Source: IMCC45349 sp047219225 (GTDB lineage: Bacteria; Bacteroidota; Bacteroidia; Flavobacteriales; Flavobacteriaceae). Taken from it: 64,000 nt of DNA. The position numbers and the translations under genes were made by a program. Position 1 is the stretch's first letter, and every line of letters starts with the position of its first letter. Location: assembly GCF_047219225.1 (NCBI RefSeq), contig NZ_CP178208.1, positions 1,736,001 through 1,800,000 on the forward strand, written 5' to 3'. Below the pieces are notes generated by a model. It saw only the letters and a program-made list of their open reading frames with translations, searched no databases and had not been told where the DNA came from. Of the stretch, positions 1 through 8,432 are shown in pieces.

Positions 1-854
1 TATCAGATTTAAAAGCTGTAACTAAAATGGGACTGTCATTAAGTGTAGTGTTCTCTTCTTTAGCAGGCTATTTATTAGGAGCCGAAACTATAGAGATAAC
101 AACACTTGTTTTATTAGCTTTTGGAGGCTATTTTATGGTTGGGGCTTCTAACGTGTTTAATCAAATTATTGAGCGTGATTTAGATGCTTTAATGAAGCGT
201 ACTAAAAACAGACCAATTCCTTCTGGAAGACTTTCTGTCACTACTGCTTTTATTTTAGCTTGTGTATTAACTGTATTAGGTATCGCTATTTTGTACAGCA
301 TCAATCCTATAACAGCTATGTTTGGAGCCATTTCTATATTTCTATATACAAGTGCTTATACACCACTAAAAACAAAAACACCACTATCAGTATTTGTTGG
401 AGCTATTCCAGGAGCTATTCCTTTTATGTTGGGATGGGTTGCTGCTACTAACGATTTTGGTATTGAACCTGGAACTTTATTTATGCTACAGTTTTTTTGG
501 CAATTCCCACACTTTTGGGCTATTGGTTGGTTTTTACATGAAGATTATCAAAAGGCAGGATTTAATATGCTGCCAACAGGTAAACAAGATAAAGGAACTG
601 CTTTACAGGCAATTTTATATTCGGTTTGGACAATTATAGTGTCTATTATTCCTGTGTTTGGATTTACTGGGAAATTGCAGCTAACAATAGTAGGAGCAGT
701 TTTGGTGTTTCTAGCAGGTTTAGTAATGTTACATTACGCATTCCAACTCTTTAAAAAAATGACAGTAGTAGCTGCAAGACAGTTAATGCTTGCTAGTGTA
801 ATTTACATTACACTTATACAAATTATATACGTTTTAGATAAGTTTATTAGATAA
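1..854 (+). CDS. ctaB: Protoheme IX farnesyltransferase (heme O synthase), 5'-truncated
   Basis: UbiA-family membrane prenyltransferase that farnesylates heme B to heme O for the heme-copper oxidase. The reading frame is open from base 3 and continues upstream of the first internal ATG at 27 (SDLKAVTKMGLSLSVV), so the true start lies outside the window. The aspartate-rich prenyl-binding signature NQIIERDLDALMKRT followed by NRPIPSGR lies at about nt 160-230. Several hydrophobic helices follow, including the second conserved region around YTPLKTKTPLS. The stop is one base before the ATG of the first oxidase subunit III gene, so it is co-transcribed with the cox genes, which fits the pathway. 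Family assignment is secure; only the N-terminus is missing. Confidence 0.95.
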   Translation, partial: SDLKAVTKMGLSLSVVFSSLAGYLLGAETIEITTLVLLAFGGYFMVGASNVFNQIIERDLDALMKRTKNRPIPSGRLSVTTAFILACVLTVLGIAILYSINPITAMFGAISIFLYTSAYTPLKTKTPLSVFVGAIPGAIPFMLGWVAATNDFGIEPGTLFMLQFFWQFPHFWAIGWFLHEDYQKAGFNMLPTGKQDKGTALQAILYSVWTIIVSIIPVFGFTGKLQLTIVGAVLVFLAGLVMLHYAFQLFKKMTVVAARQLMLASVIYITLIQIIYVLDKFIR

Positions 855-855
855 T

Positions 856-1437
856 ATGGATTTAACTCAAGGAACAGTAGAAGAGAAAAACAATCGCGCC
901 AAAAAAATGATGCTTTGGTTTGGAATTGTATCTTTAATAATGTCTTTTGCTGGTTTAACTAGTGCATTTATTGTTAGTAGTACTAGAGAAGATTGGTTAG
1001 CAGATTTTAAATTGCCAAATGCATTTACAATTAGTGTAGTATTAATAGTGATTAGTAGTATTACACTTTTTATGGCAAAAAGAGCATTAAAAGCTAATAA
1101 TAGAAATGCAACAACTGCTCTTTTATTGACGACTTTTGTGCTTGGAATAGCATTTGTTTACTCACAATTTGCTGGATTTGGAGAAATAATTGAAGCTGGA
1201 TACAATTTTACAGGACCTACAAGTAACGTTACTATGTCTTATATATATGTGATTGCAATAGTACATATTTTACACGTAGTTGCAGGTTTAATTTGTTTAC
1301 TTGTAGTAATTTATAATCATTTTAATCAAAGGTATAATGCCTCTAAAATGTTAGGGTTAGAACTCGCTTCTACCTTCTGGCATTTTGTAGATGTTTTATG
1401 GTTATACCTCTTTTTCTTTTTATATTTCTTTAAATAA
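856..1437 (+). CDS. Cytochrome c oxidase subunit III (short form)
   Basis: Heme-copper oxidase subunit III family, 193 residues, with about five predicted membrane helices. The family's C-terminal signature is clear (TFWHFVDVLWLYLFFFLY: a Trp-His-Phe-Val-Asp core inside the last helix). It starts one base after ctaB and is followed 44 bases later by a second, longer subunit III gene. The pair differ in length and sequence, so this is a two-gene arrangement and not a frameshift. The product sits in the inner membrane beside subunit I, which must be encoded elsewhere. Confidence 0.92.
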   Translation: MDLTQGTVEEKNNRAKKMMLWFGIVSLIMSFAGLTSAFIVSSTREDWLADFKLPNAFTISVVLIVISSITLFMAKRALKANNRNATTALLLTTFVLGIAFVYSQFAGFGEIIEAGYNFTGPTSNVTMSYIYVIAIVHILHVVAGLICLLVVIYNHFNQRYNASKMLGLELASTFWHFVDVLWLYLFFFLYFFK

Positions 1438-1481
1438 ATAAATTGATTATTTTTGTGCAATTCTAAAAATAAAATTCTTTT

Positions 1482-2459
1482 ATGGATACTACAGCAGTAA
1501 GTACTGGAGCAGAAGGTAAAACTTGGGGAGGAGGCAACCAACCTCTTAAAGCAAGTTATGGTAAAATGATGATGTGGTTTTTCATCGTGTCTGATGCCTT
1601 AACATTTTCAGGATTTTTAGCAGCCTATGGTTTTTCAAGGTTTAAATTTATTGACTCTTGGCCAATAGCTGATGAGGTATTTACACACGTTCCGTTTTTT
1701 CACGGTAACTACCCAATGTATTATGTGGCTTTCATGACTTTTATTCTTATTATGTCTTCTGTAACTATGGTATTAGCTGTAGATGCAGGACACCAAATGA
1801 AAAAGAATAAAGTAACATGGTACATGTTTTTAACTATCATTGGTGGTGTAATTTTCGTTGGTTCACAAGCTTGGGAATGGGCAACATTCATTCAAGGAGA
1901 TTATGGAGCTGTGCAAACAAAAGGAGGTAACATTCTTCAATTTGTAGATACTGATGGTAAAAGAGTAGCTTTAGGTGATTTTGTTGTTGCAGAGCACAAA
2001 GAAAGAACACAACATCAAAGTAAAGAAGGTATTTGGTTTAAAAGTGAGCCTACATTACCAACTTACACTGTAGAAGAAGTACTTAAAGGTTTAGAGTCTC
2101 ATGAAAATGTTTTAGTGAGAACGCAAATGATTAATGCTGAAGGACACAAAACAGTATTGTCAAGAGCAGAATCTATTAAGCAAATTAAAGAAAATGGAAA
2201 GATAGTAGTAGAAGGTGCTAATCTTCAAGCAAACGAATATGGTTCGCCATTATTTGCAGACTTCTTCTTCTTTATTACTGGATTCCACGGTTTCCACGTA
2301 TTGTCTGGAGTAGTAATTAATATTATTATTTTCTTTAATGTAATTCTTGGTACTTACGAAAAAAGAAAGAACTACGAAATGGTTGAGAAAGTTGGATTAT
2401 ACTGGCACTTCGTAGATTTAGTTTGGGTATTTGTATTTACATTCTTCTACCTTGTTTAA
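1482..2459 (+). CDS. Cytochrome c oxidase subunit III (long form with hydrophilic insertion)
   Basis: Second subunit III homologue, 325 residues. Helices lie at about residues 28-50, 80-100 and 113-135, and two or three more between 255 and 325. The C-terminal signature YWHFVDLVWVFVFTFFYLV matches the family. Between helices, residues ~142-253 form a charged, non-membrane insertion that the neighbouring 193-residue paralogue lacks. A TATTTTTG -7-like element at 1448-1455 could give it its own promoter, although co-transcription with the preceding gene is also likely. The role of the insertion is unknown; it may face the periplasm and contact a cytochrome c donor (inference). Confidence 0.92.
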   Translation: MDTTAVSTGAEGKTWGGGNQPLKASYGKMMMWFFIVSDALTFSGFLAAYGFSRFKFIDSWPIADEVFTHVPFFHGNYPMYYVAFMTFILIMSSVTMVLAVDAGHQMKKNKVTWYMFLTIIGGVIFVGSQAWEWATFIQGDYGAVQTKGGNILQFVDTDGKRVALGDFVVAEHKERTQHQSKEGIWFKSEPTLPTYTVEEVLKGLESHENVLVRTQMINAEGHKTVLSRAESIKQIKENGKIVVEGANLQANEYGSPLFADFFFFITGFHGFHVLSGVVINIIIFFNVILGTYEKRKNYEMVEKVGLYWHFVDLVWVFVFTFFYLV

Positions 2460-2477
2460 TTAGATAAAATTTATAAA

Positions 2478-2861
2478 ATGGCAGATCACGCACATAAATT
2501 AGAAATATTAAGAGGATTAGTTAAGTTTAAGTCTAATACTCAAAAAATTTGGGGAGTTTTAATACTATTAACTATTGTTACAGCTATTGAAGTTGCATTA
2601 GGTATAGTTAAACCAGAAGCTTTAATGGCTAAGGTTTTAGGGATGAAACTTTTAAACTGGATATTCATTATCCTTACAATTGTAAAAGCTTATTATATCA
2701 CTTGGGATTTCATGCATATGAGAGATGAAACTAAATCGCTACGTCGTGTAGTTGTTTGGACAAGTGTATTTTTAATTTGCTACTTAATTTTCATCTTATT
2801 ACAAGAAGGTGGTTATGTAGATGCTGTTTACAAAAATGGATTTATTACAAGAGACTTTTAA
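2478..2861 (+). CDS. Cytochrome c oxidase subunit IV family protein
   Basis: 127 residues with three predicted membrane helices (roughly residues 25-45, 55-75 and 88-110), matching the bacterial prokaryotic-type cytochrome oxidase subunit IV family. It includes the helix-connecting VKAYYITWDFMHMRDE stretch. It lies 18 bases after the long subunit III gene and is the last gene before a strong terminator. This small subunit is thought to stabilise the oxidase complex in the inner membrane. Family assignment rests on size, topology and position. Confidence 0.88.
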   Translation: MADHAHKLEILRGLVKFKSNTQKIWGVLILLTIVTAIEVALGIVKPEALMAKVLGMKLLNWIFIILTIVKAYYITWDFMHMRDETKSLRRVVVWTSVFLICYLIFILLQEGGYVDAVYKNGFITRDF

Positions 2862-2880
2862 TTAAGTTAAAATTATAAAG

Positions 2881-2910
2881 AAAAGGCGGTTTTAAAACCG
2901 CCTTTTTTTA
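2881..2910 (+). terminator. Rho-independent terminator after the cox subunit genes
   Basis: A perfect 26-base palindrome (arms AAAAGGCGGTTTT / AAAACCGCCTTTT, 2881-2906) runs into a T-tract. It lies 20 bases after the subunit IV stop. The T-tract merges with a TATTTTTG promoter-like element. Confidence 0.9.
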
Positions 2911-2916
2911 TTTTTG
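2909..2916 (+). promoter_or_regulatory. -7 promoter element TATTTTTG fused to the preceding terminator
   Basis: Matches the Bacteroidota -7 consensus TAnnTTTG. Only four bases (CACC) separate it from the ATG at 2921, so a transcript from here would be leaderless or nearly so for that ATG. A second ATG at 2930 would have a leader of about 9 bases. No clear -33 TTG is visible, which lowers confidence. Confidence 0.5.
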
Positions 2917-2920
2917 CACC

Positions 2921-3640
2921 ATGCAAATCATGAAATATAAAAAACCAGTTGTTTTAGGAATATTATTTTTTCTTCCTGTAATTTTCCTTTTATTTCTGTA
3001 CCCTTCAAAGCATAATTACAATGCTTTAGATATTGTTAGAGAAAATGTTTTAGACTTAAGTAATTTCACATCTAATGATGATGAGCTAGTAATGCTTAAA
3101 GATAATATTACAGTACTTGGTTTTTTGGGTGAGAAGCCGATGAGTAAAGCTACAACAGCGTTAAACTTAAAAGAACTTGTTTATGATAAGTTTATGGGCT
3201 TTAAACGCTTTCAAGTTGTAATTGTACTTCCACATGAGGCAAAGGATGAGTTGTTAGCTTTGGAAAAGGAATTATACAAATATGAAAAGCTTAAGTATTG
3301 GAAATTTGTGTTTGGTTCAAAGGATGAAATAAGTAAGTTATATAATAGTCTTAAGTTTAGTACTGTCCTAGATGCTAATTTAGCTACAGACGATATTTTT
3401 ATTATCGATAAAGAATTAAATCAAAGAGGACGAATTGATGATAGAACGGAACCGCAAGTAGCTAAGAATTTTCCAATATATGGAATGAGTACCTATAATT
3501 GTATAGAAGTTGCAGAGCTTAAAAATAAGATGAGCGAAGACATGCGTATCCTTTTTACAGAATATAGACAAAAAAGAAAAGGTGATTTTAATTCTACAAC
3601 TCGTAGAGCAGATGATTTAAAAGGAAATGAAGAAAACTAA
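2921..3640 (+). CDS. Membrane-anchored SCO/thioredoxin-like protein without copper ligands
   Basis: 239 residues with one N-terminal anchor helix (about residues 9-27) and a periplasmic domain. Two stretches resemble the thioredoxin/SCO fold of the next gene: a beta strand ITVLGFLGEKP where SCO1 has its CxxxC strand, and FIIDKELNQRGRID, which parallels IDKNGFIRSRTD of SCO1. The only cysteine is in TYNCIEVAEL near the C-terminus, so the SCO metal site is absent. It overlaps the SCO1 gene by 14 bases, implying translational coupling. ATG 2930 (MKYKKPVV) is an alternative start. The SCO-like assignment is my inference; otherwise this is a hypothetical protein of the cox cluster. Confidence 0.75.
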   Translation: MQIMKYKKPVVLGILFFLPVIFLLFLYPSKHNYNALDIVRENVLDLSNFTSNDDELVMLKDNITVLGFLGEKPMSKATTALNLKELVYDKFMGFKRFQVVIVLPHEAKDELLALEKELYKYEKLKYWKFVFGSKDEISKLYNSLKFSTVLDANLATDDIFIIDKELNQRGRIDDRTEPQVAKNFPIYGMSTYNCIEVAELKNKMSEDMRILFTEYRQKRKGDFNSTTRRADDLKGNEEN

Positions 3641-4379
3641 TTATTCATATGTTGGTATTGCTTTAATAATTCTTGTATTTGGAATTATTTTTATACCTAG
3701 AATCGTTGATCGAATAGGTCAAAATGATATTACAAGAGATGAAAGTAGAAGTAAAAATGTATCTACAAGTAATACAATAAAAACTGGTGGAGAAGCACTT
3801 TCATTTATTGAAATAAATGGAGAAGCTAAAAAAGTGCCAGCTTTTAGTTTTGTAAATCAAGATGGCAAGTTAATCTCAAATAAAGATTACGAAGGAAAAG
3901 TATATGTGTTAGAGTTTTTCTTTACTACATGTCCAACTATTTGTCCAAGAATGAGTAAAAACTTGGTAGATATTCAGGATAGTTTTAATGGTTTAGAAAA
4001 CTTTGGTATTGCTTCGTTCACTATTAATCCAGATAATGACACACCAGAAGTACTTAAAGCATATGCTGAACAATATGGAGTAACTAACCCTAATTGGCAT
4101 TTTATGACTGGTGATAAAGACGCTATTTATGATTTAGCAAACGTAGGTTTTAATTTATATGCAGCACAGGATGATGAAGCAGCAGGTGGATTTGAGCACT
4201 CTGGAAATTTTGCACTGATAGATAAAAATGGATTCATTCGTTCAAGAACAGATGCTTTTGGAAACCCAAAAATATACTATAAAGGAATAGTTAGTGAAGT
4301 AGAAAAGTACGATGAGGATGGTGCCGAACAAGAAATTACAATGCTAAAGGAAGATATCGCAAAATTATTAAAAGAATAA
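3627..4379 (+). CDS. SCO1/SenC family copper chaperone
   Basis: Assembles the CuA centre of cytochrome c oxidase. 250 residues: an N-terminal membrane anchor (about 8-26), a linker, then a periplasmic thioredoxin-fold domain. The copper ligands are visible: C102 and C106 in TTCPTICPRMSKN, and H191 in FEHSGNFALIDKNG. It overlaps the upstream SCO-like gene and is followed six bases later by the DUF420 gene, making one operon devoted to oxidase maturation. The function is secure from the motif and the context. Confidence 0.95.
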   Translation: MKKTNYSYVGIALIILVFGIIFIPRIVDRIGQNDITRDESRSKNVSTSNTIKTGGEALSFIEINGEAKKVPAFSFVNQDGKLISNKDYEGKVYVLEFFFTTCPTICPRMSKNLVDIQDSFNGLENFGIASFTINPDNDTPEVLKAYAEQYGVTNPNWHFMTGDKDAIYDLANVGFNLYAAQDDEAAGGFEHSGNFALIDKNGFIRSRTDAFGNPKIYYKGIVSEVEKYDEDGAEQEITMLKEDIAKLLKE

Positions 4380-4385
4380 AGGAAA

Positions 4386-4928
4386 ATGAATCAAAAGATA
4401 GAAGCTGAAAAGAAGTATAATAAGTGGATAGTAATTCTATCTGTAGCAATTCCGTTAGCTGTTGCAGCACTTTTTGGAATAAATTTAAGACGCTTAGGCT
4501 TTGATGTTGAACCTTTAACATTCTTACCGCCAATTTATGCCTCTACTAATGCTATTACTTCTTTTGTTTTGGTATTGGCTTTTATAGCTATCAGAAATAA
4601 GAATATAAAGCTACACGAACGTTTAATAAAGATTGCAATAATCTTATCAACATTATTTTTAGTAATGTATGTAGCTTATCATATGACAAGTGATTCTACT
4701 AAGTATGGAGGAGAAGGGATTGTAATGTACTTCTACTATTTCATCTTAATTACTCATATTGTTCTTTCTATTGTAGTAATTCCTTTCGTGTTAATCACTT
4801 ATGTAAGAGCTATTACTAACAATATTGAGCGTCATAAAAAAATAGCAAAAATTACTTTCCCATTGTGGTTATATGTAGCTATAACAGGTGTAGTAGTATA
4901 TATAATGATCTCACCATATTACATTTAG
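4386..4928 (+). CDS. DUF420 family membrane protein
   Basis: 180 residues with five predicted membrane helices. Conserved histidines lie in or near helices (IKLHERLIK, YHMTSDSTKYGG, ILITHIVLS, IERHKKIAK), typical of DUF420, a family usually found beside SCO1 and oxidase genes. It starts six bases after SCO1, and the next gene starts two bases after its stop. A role in heme or copper handling during oxidase maturation is inferred from context only. Confidence 0.88.
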   Translation: MNQKIEAEKKYNKWIVILSVAIPLAVAALFGINLRRLGFDVEPLTFLPPIYASTNAITSFVLVLAFIAIRNKNIKLHERLIKIAIILSTLFLVMYVAYHMTSDSTKYGGEGIVMYFYYFILITHIVLSIVVIPFVLITYVRAITNNIERHKKIAKITFPLWLYVAITGVVVYIMISPYYI

Positions 4929-4929
4929 C

Positions 4930-5145
4930 ATGAAATCTAAAATTGTTCTTACCTTAATTATGTTTGTTGTGTTTGTTAATTCAAATGCACAATGTGCTAT
5001 GTGTAGAGCTGTTCTTGAAAGTGAAGAAGGGCAAACAGCTGCTAAAGGTATTAACGACGGAATTATATATTTAATGGCAATTCCATATATTTTAATTGGT
5101 GGCTTAGGGTACTTTATTTATAGAAAGTTAAAGACTAAATCTTAA
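4930..5145 (+). CDS. Small membrane protein with CAMC motif
   Basis: 71 residues: an N-terminal signal-like helix ending at NSNAQ, then CAMC (C22 and C25) exposed just after the predicted signal cleavage site, and a C-terminal membrane helix (about 46-65). It directly follows the DUF420 gene by one base. A CxxC at the start of the mature domain suggests thiol-disulfide exchange or copper transfer in the periplasm (inference). It is too small for a confident family call. Confidence 0.8.
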   Translation: MKSKIVLTLIMFVVFVNSNAQCAMCRAVLESEEGQTAAKGINDGIIYLMAIPYILIGGLGYFIYRKLKTKS

Positions 5146-5160
5146 AATTTTAACATTTTA

Positions 5161-5178
5161 TTACAACTTCGTTTGTAA
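5161..5178. promoter_or_regulatory. Inverted repeat upstream of the efflux operon
   Basis: TTACAA-N6-TTGTAA lies 65 bases before the ATPase start, within the only non-coding gap in front of this operon. It has the size and symmetry of a dimeric repressor site. Six-base arms in AT-rich DNA can arise by chance. Confidence 0.3.
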
Positions 5179-5242
5179 CAAAATCTTTCTTTTACAGTCT
5201 AATAGGTGTTGTTTTATAAATCAACAGCTTAAAACACTAACT

Positions 5243-5944
5243 ATGTTAAAAATCAACCAACTTCATAAATCCTATCCTATAGGTGACTCTAGCTTACATG
5301 TTTTAAAAGGAATTGATCTGTCTGTTGAAAGTGGAGAGATGGTTGCTATTATGGGTTCTTCTGGTTCTGGAAAGTCTACACTTTTAAATATTATTGGAAT
5401 TTTGGACGAAGCAGATTCTGGAGAATATGTTTTAGATGGTGTAGAAATTAAAAACCTAACCGAAAAGAAAGCAGCAGTTTATAGAAACAAATTTTTAGGA
5501 TTTATTTTCCAGTCATTTAATTTGATAAACTATAAAAATGCACTAGAGAATGTTGCTTTACCCCTATATTACCAAGGGCAAAGTAGAAAAGAGAGACAAA
5601 AAAATGCTATGTTTCACCTAGGTAAAGTTGGATTAGCTGATTGGGCTCACCATTTACCAAATGAACTTTCTGGTGGACAAAAACAACGTGTAGCAATAGC
5701 AAGAGCCTTAGCAGCAGATCCAAAACTGCTTTTGGCTGATGAGCCTACTGGAGCATTAGATACTAAAACATCATACGAAATTATGGAATTCCTTCAAGAA
5801 TTAAATGACGAAGGAAAAACGTTGTTGATTGTAACTCACGAAGAAGATATTGCAGAAATGTGTAAACGTGTAGTGAGATTACGTGATGGTGTTATTATGG
5901 AAGATAAAAAAGTTGAACAAGTAAGAGCTTCACAATATGTTTGA
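5243..5944 (+). CDS. ABC transporter ATP-binding protein (MacB/LolD type)
   Basis: ATPase subunit of an FtsX-type export complex, 233 residues. It has Walker A GSSGSGKS (38-45), signature LSGGQ (142-146), Walker B LLLADEP with D166/E167, and a switch histidine in LIVTHEED. Length and sequence match the LolD/MacB/FtsE subgroup. Its 3' end overlaps the first permease gene by eight bases. It heads a five-gene operon (ATPase, permease, permease, adaptor, TolC), which together would form a MacAB-TolC-like efflux or secretion machine. The substrate cannot be read from sequence. Confidence 0.95.
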   Translation: MLKINQLHKSYPIGDSSLHVLKGIDLSVESGEMVAIMGSSGSGKSTLLNIIGILDEADSGEYVLDGVEIKNLTEKKAAVYRNKFLGFIFQSFNLINYKNALENVALPLYYQGQSRKERQKNAMFHLGKVGLADWAHHLPNELSGGQKQRVAIARALAADPKLLLADEPTGALDTKTSYEIMEFLQELNDEGKTLLIVTHEEDIAEMCKRVVRLRDGVIMEDKKVEQVRASQYV

Positions 5945-7166
5945 TTTAGATCTTTGGCGCGAAATATTTCAAAGTATAAATAAAAACCGAACTAGAAGTA
6001 TTTTATCTGGTTTTACGGTGTCTTTTGCTATTATGCTATTTGCTATACTTTTTGGTATTGCAAACGGTTTGAAAAACACATTTGCCGAAGCCTTTGCTGA
6101 TGATGCTAATAATGCAATTTTTATTAGAGCAGGACAAACTACCAAAGCGCATAAAGGGTTACAAGCTGGTAGAAAAATTCAATTCAAAAATGAAGACTTC
6201 GATTATATAAAAGAAGATTTCTCAGATGGAATAGAATATATTACTGCTAGAATATATAAAGGTGTAAATGCCTCTTTTAGAAATGAGAAAAATAGTTATA
6301 CAGTAAGAGCTGTACATCCTGATCATCAATACCTAGAACGTACAATAATTGATAATGGTCGCTATATTAATCAAAACGACTTAGTAGAAAGAACTAAGGT
6401 GGTTGTAATTGGAAGGCTCGTTGAGGAAGACTTATTTTTAAAAACTACTGCACTTGGAAAATATATCAATCTAAGTGGAATTCAATATAAAGTAGTAGGT
6501 GTATTTTCAGATGATGGTGGAGATAATGAAGAACGACTTATTTATATGCCAGTTACTACAGCACAACAAGTATATGGTAATAATGATCATTTAGATCAAA
6601 TAAACTTGACCTATAATCCAAAAATGAATCACGACCAAGCAATTAGTTTTGGTTTAGATATTGAAAAAAAATTAAAGCAACGTTTTTCAGTAGCTAAAAG
6701 TGATCAAAGAGCTGTTCGAGTGTTTAATATGGCAAGTCAAACAAAGGGTGTAAGCCAAATGATGAATGGATTAGGAATCATCATTTTTGTAATAGGACTT
6801 GGAACTCTTATTGCAGGTGTAGTTGGTATAAGTAATATCATGATTTTTGTGGTCAAAGAACGTACTAAGGAAATTGGTATTAGAAAAGCATTAGGAGCTC
6901 AACCTAGTACTATAGTTAGGATGATTCTTTTAGAATCTATATTAGTAACTGCTTTTGCAGGTTATTTAGGATTATTAATTGGAACTGGAATTCTAGAATG
7001 GGCTACTCCAGTTTTAGAAGAGAATTTTATTAAAAACCCAGGTGTTAGTCAATCATTAGTTATAGGAGCAACTATAACATTGATACTTGCTGGTTCATTG
7101 GCTGGATATTTACCTGCTAAACGAGCAGCAAGAATTAAACCTATTGTCGCACTTAGAGCAGATTAG
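5937..7166 (+). CDS. FtsX/MacB-family ABC permease (first copy)
   Basis: 409 residues: one N-terminal helix (about 20-42), a large periplasmic MacB-PCD-like domain (about 45-250), then three helices in the C-terminal FtsX domain (about 280-305, 330-355 and 370-395). The cytoplasmic coupling loop KERTKEIGIRKALGA is typical. It overlaps the ATPase gene by eight bases and is two bases from a second, paralogous permease gene, so the transporter is probably a permease heterodimer. Confidence 0.93.
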   Translation: MFDLDLWREIFQSINKNRTRSILSGFTVSFAIMLFAILFGIANGLKNTFAEAFADDANNAIFIRAGQTTKAHKGLQAGRKIQFKNEDFDYIKEDFSDGIEYITARIYKGVNASFRNEKNSYTVRAVHPDHQYLERTIIDNGRYINQNDLVERTKVVVIGRLVEEDLFLKTTALGKYINLSGIQYKVVGVFSDDGGDNEERLIYMPVTTAQQVYGNNDHLDQINLTYNPKMNHDQAISFGLDIEKKLKQRFSVAKSDQRAVRVFNMASQTKGVSQMMNGLGIIIFVIGLGTLIAGVVGISNIMIFVVKERTKEIGIRKALGAQPSTIVRMILLESILVTAFAGYLGLLIGTGILEWATPVLEENFIKNPGVSQSLVIGATITLILAGSLAGYLPAKRAARIKPIVALRAD

Positions 7167-7168
7167 TT

Positions 7169-8413
7169 ATGATTAGATTTTTATTTGATAGAGATACGTG
7201 GCAAGAAGTTTGGGATAGCCTTAATAAAAATAAGTTGAGGTCTATCTTGACAATGGTAGGTGTTTGGTGGGGAATTTTACTCTTAATAGGCTTGCTTGGT
7301 TCAGCTAAAGGAATTGAGAATTCTTTTAATCGCCTTTTTGGAAATTTCGCTACTAATAGTGTTTTTATTTGGGGACAATCTACAAGTAAACCATTTAAAG
7401 GTTTTCAAGAAGGAAAAGCAGTGCGCTTATCATTATCTGATGCTAAACGTGTTGAAGAAAATATTGAAGGGATTGAGTTTGTAGTTCCTAGAAACCAAAA
7501 TCAAGGCTTTGTATCTAGAAAAACACTATCTGGAAATTATAGTGTAGCAGGCGATTATCCATTATTAGATGTTGTTCAAAAAAAGAAATTATTAAATGGT
7601 CGTTTTATTAATCAAAACGATATCAATGAGAATAAAAAGTCAGCTGTAATATCAGAAGATATATATAAACAGTTATTTGAGAAAGATGTAAAGCCAATTG
7701 GAGAGTATATTGAAATTAACGGAATAAACTTTACTGTTATTGGAGTGTTTGAAGAATCTAATGTAAATATGGGGCCTTCAAGCGATATACATATACCTTT
7801 TTCAACATTTCAGCAAATTTATAATCAAGGTGACCAAATAGGTTGGATGATGATTACTGGGAAACCAGAATTTGATATCAAACAAATTGAAGCTGATGCT
7901 AAATTATTGTTGAAAAACTTAAACAAAATTCATCCTAACGATAAACGTGCGTTTGGTAGTTTTAATTTAGGAGATGCCTTTGGAAGAATGACAGGATTCT
8001 TAACAGGAATGCAATTTTTAACTTGGTTTGTTGGAATAGCAACGTTAATAGCTGGAGTATTTGCAATTGGAGGCATACTATTAATTACAGTAAAAGAACG
8101 TACAAAAGAGATTGGTGTTAGACGTGCCCTTGGAGCAACGCCTTTTGAAGTAAAAAGGCAAATTGTTGTAGAAGCTGTTTTTATTACCATAATTGCTGGT
8201 GTAGCTGGAATTATTTCAGGAGGATGGATATTAATAGCTATAGATAAGCTTGCTGGTCAAGGTGATGATGCAACATTTGTAAACGCTTCAGTAACCATAA
8301 GTGTAGTATTTATAGCCTTAGTAATTTTGGTAGCTTTAGGGACATTGATAGGATTAATTCCTGCATTTAAGGCTACAAGTATAAAACCAATAGAAGCATT
8401 AAGAGAAGAATAA
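7169..8413 (+). CDS. FtsX/MacB-family ABC permease (second copy)
   Basis: 414 residues with the same architecture as the preceding gene: an N-terminal helix, a periplasmic domain with the NGRFINQNDI region also found in the first copy (NGRYINQNDL), and three C-terminal helices with the coupling loop KERTKEIGVRRALGA. The two permeases clearly derive from a duplication but have diverged. Twenty bases separate it from the adaptor gene. It likely pairs with the first permease around the shared ATPase. Confidence 0.93.
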   Translation: MIRFLFDRDTWQEVWDSLNKNKLRSILTMVGVWWGILLLIGLLGSAKGIENSFNRLFGNFATNSVFIWGQSTSKPFKGFQEGKAVRLSLSDAKRVEENIEGIEFVVPRNQNQGFVSRKTLSGNYSVAGDYPLLDVVQKKKLLNGRFINQNDINENKKSAVISEDIYKQLFEKDVKPIGEYIEINGINFTVIGVFEESNVNMGPSSDIHIPFSTFQQIYNQGDQIGWMMITGKPEFDIKQIEADAKLLLKNLNKIHPNDKRAFGSFNLGDAFGRMTGFLTGMQFLTWFVGIATLIAGVFAIGGILLITVKERTKEIGVRRALGATPFEVKRQIVVEAVFITIIAGVAGIISGGWILIAIDKLAGQGDDATFVNASVTISVVFIALVILVALGTLIGLIPAFKATSIKPIEALREE

Positions 8414-8432
8414 AAAAACTAATCAATTAAAA

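Noticed and set aside
856..2459. Two subunit III genes as one frameshifted gene.
   Set aside because: Each has its own complete C-terminal signature and full helix set, so they are paralogues.
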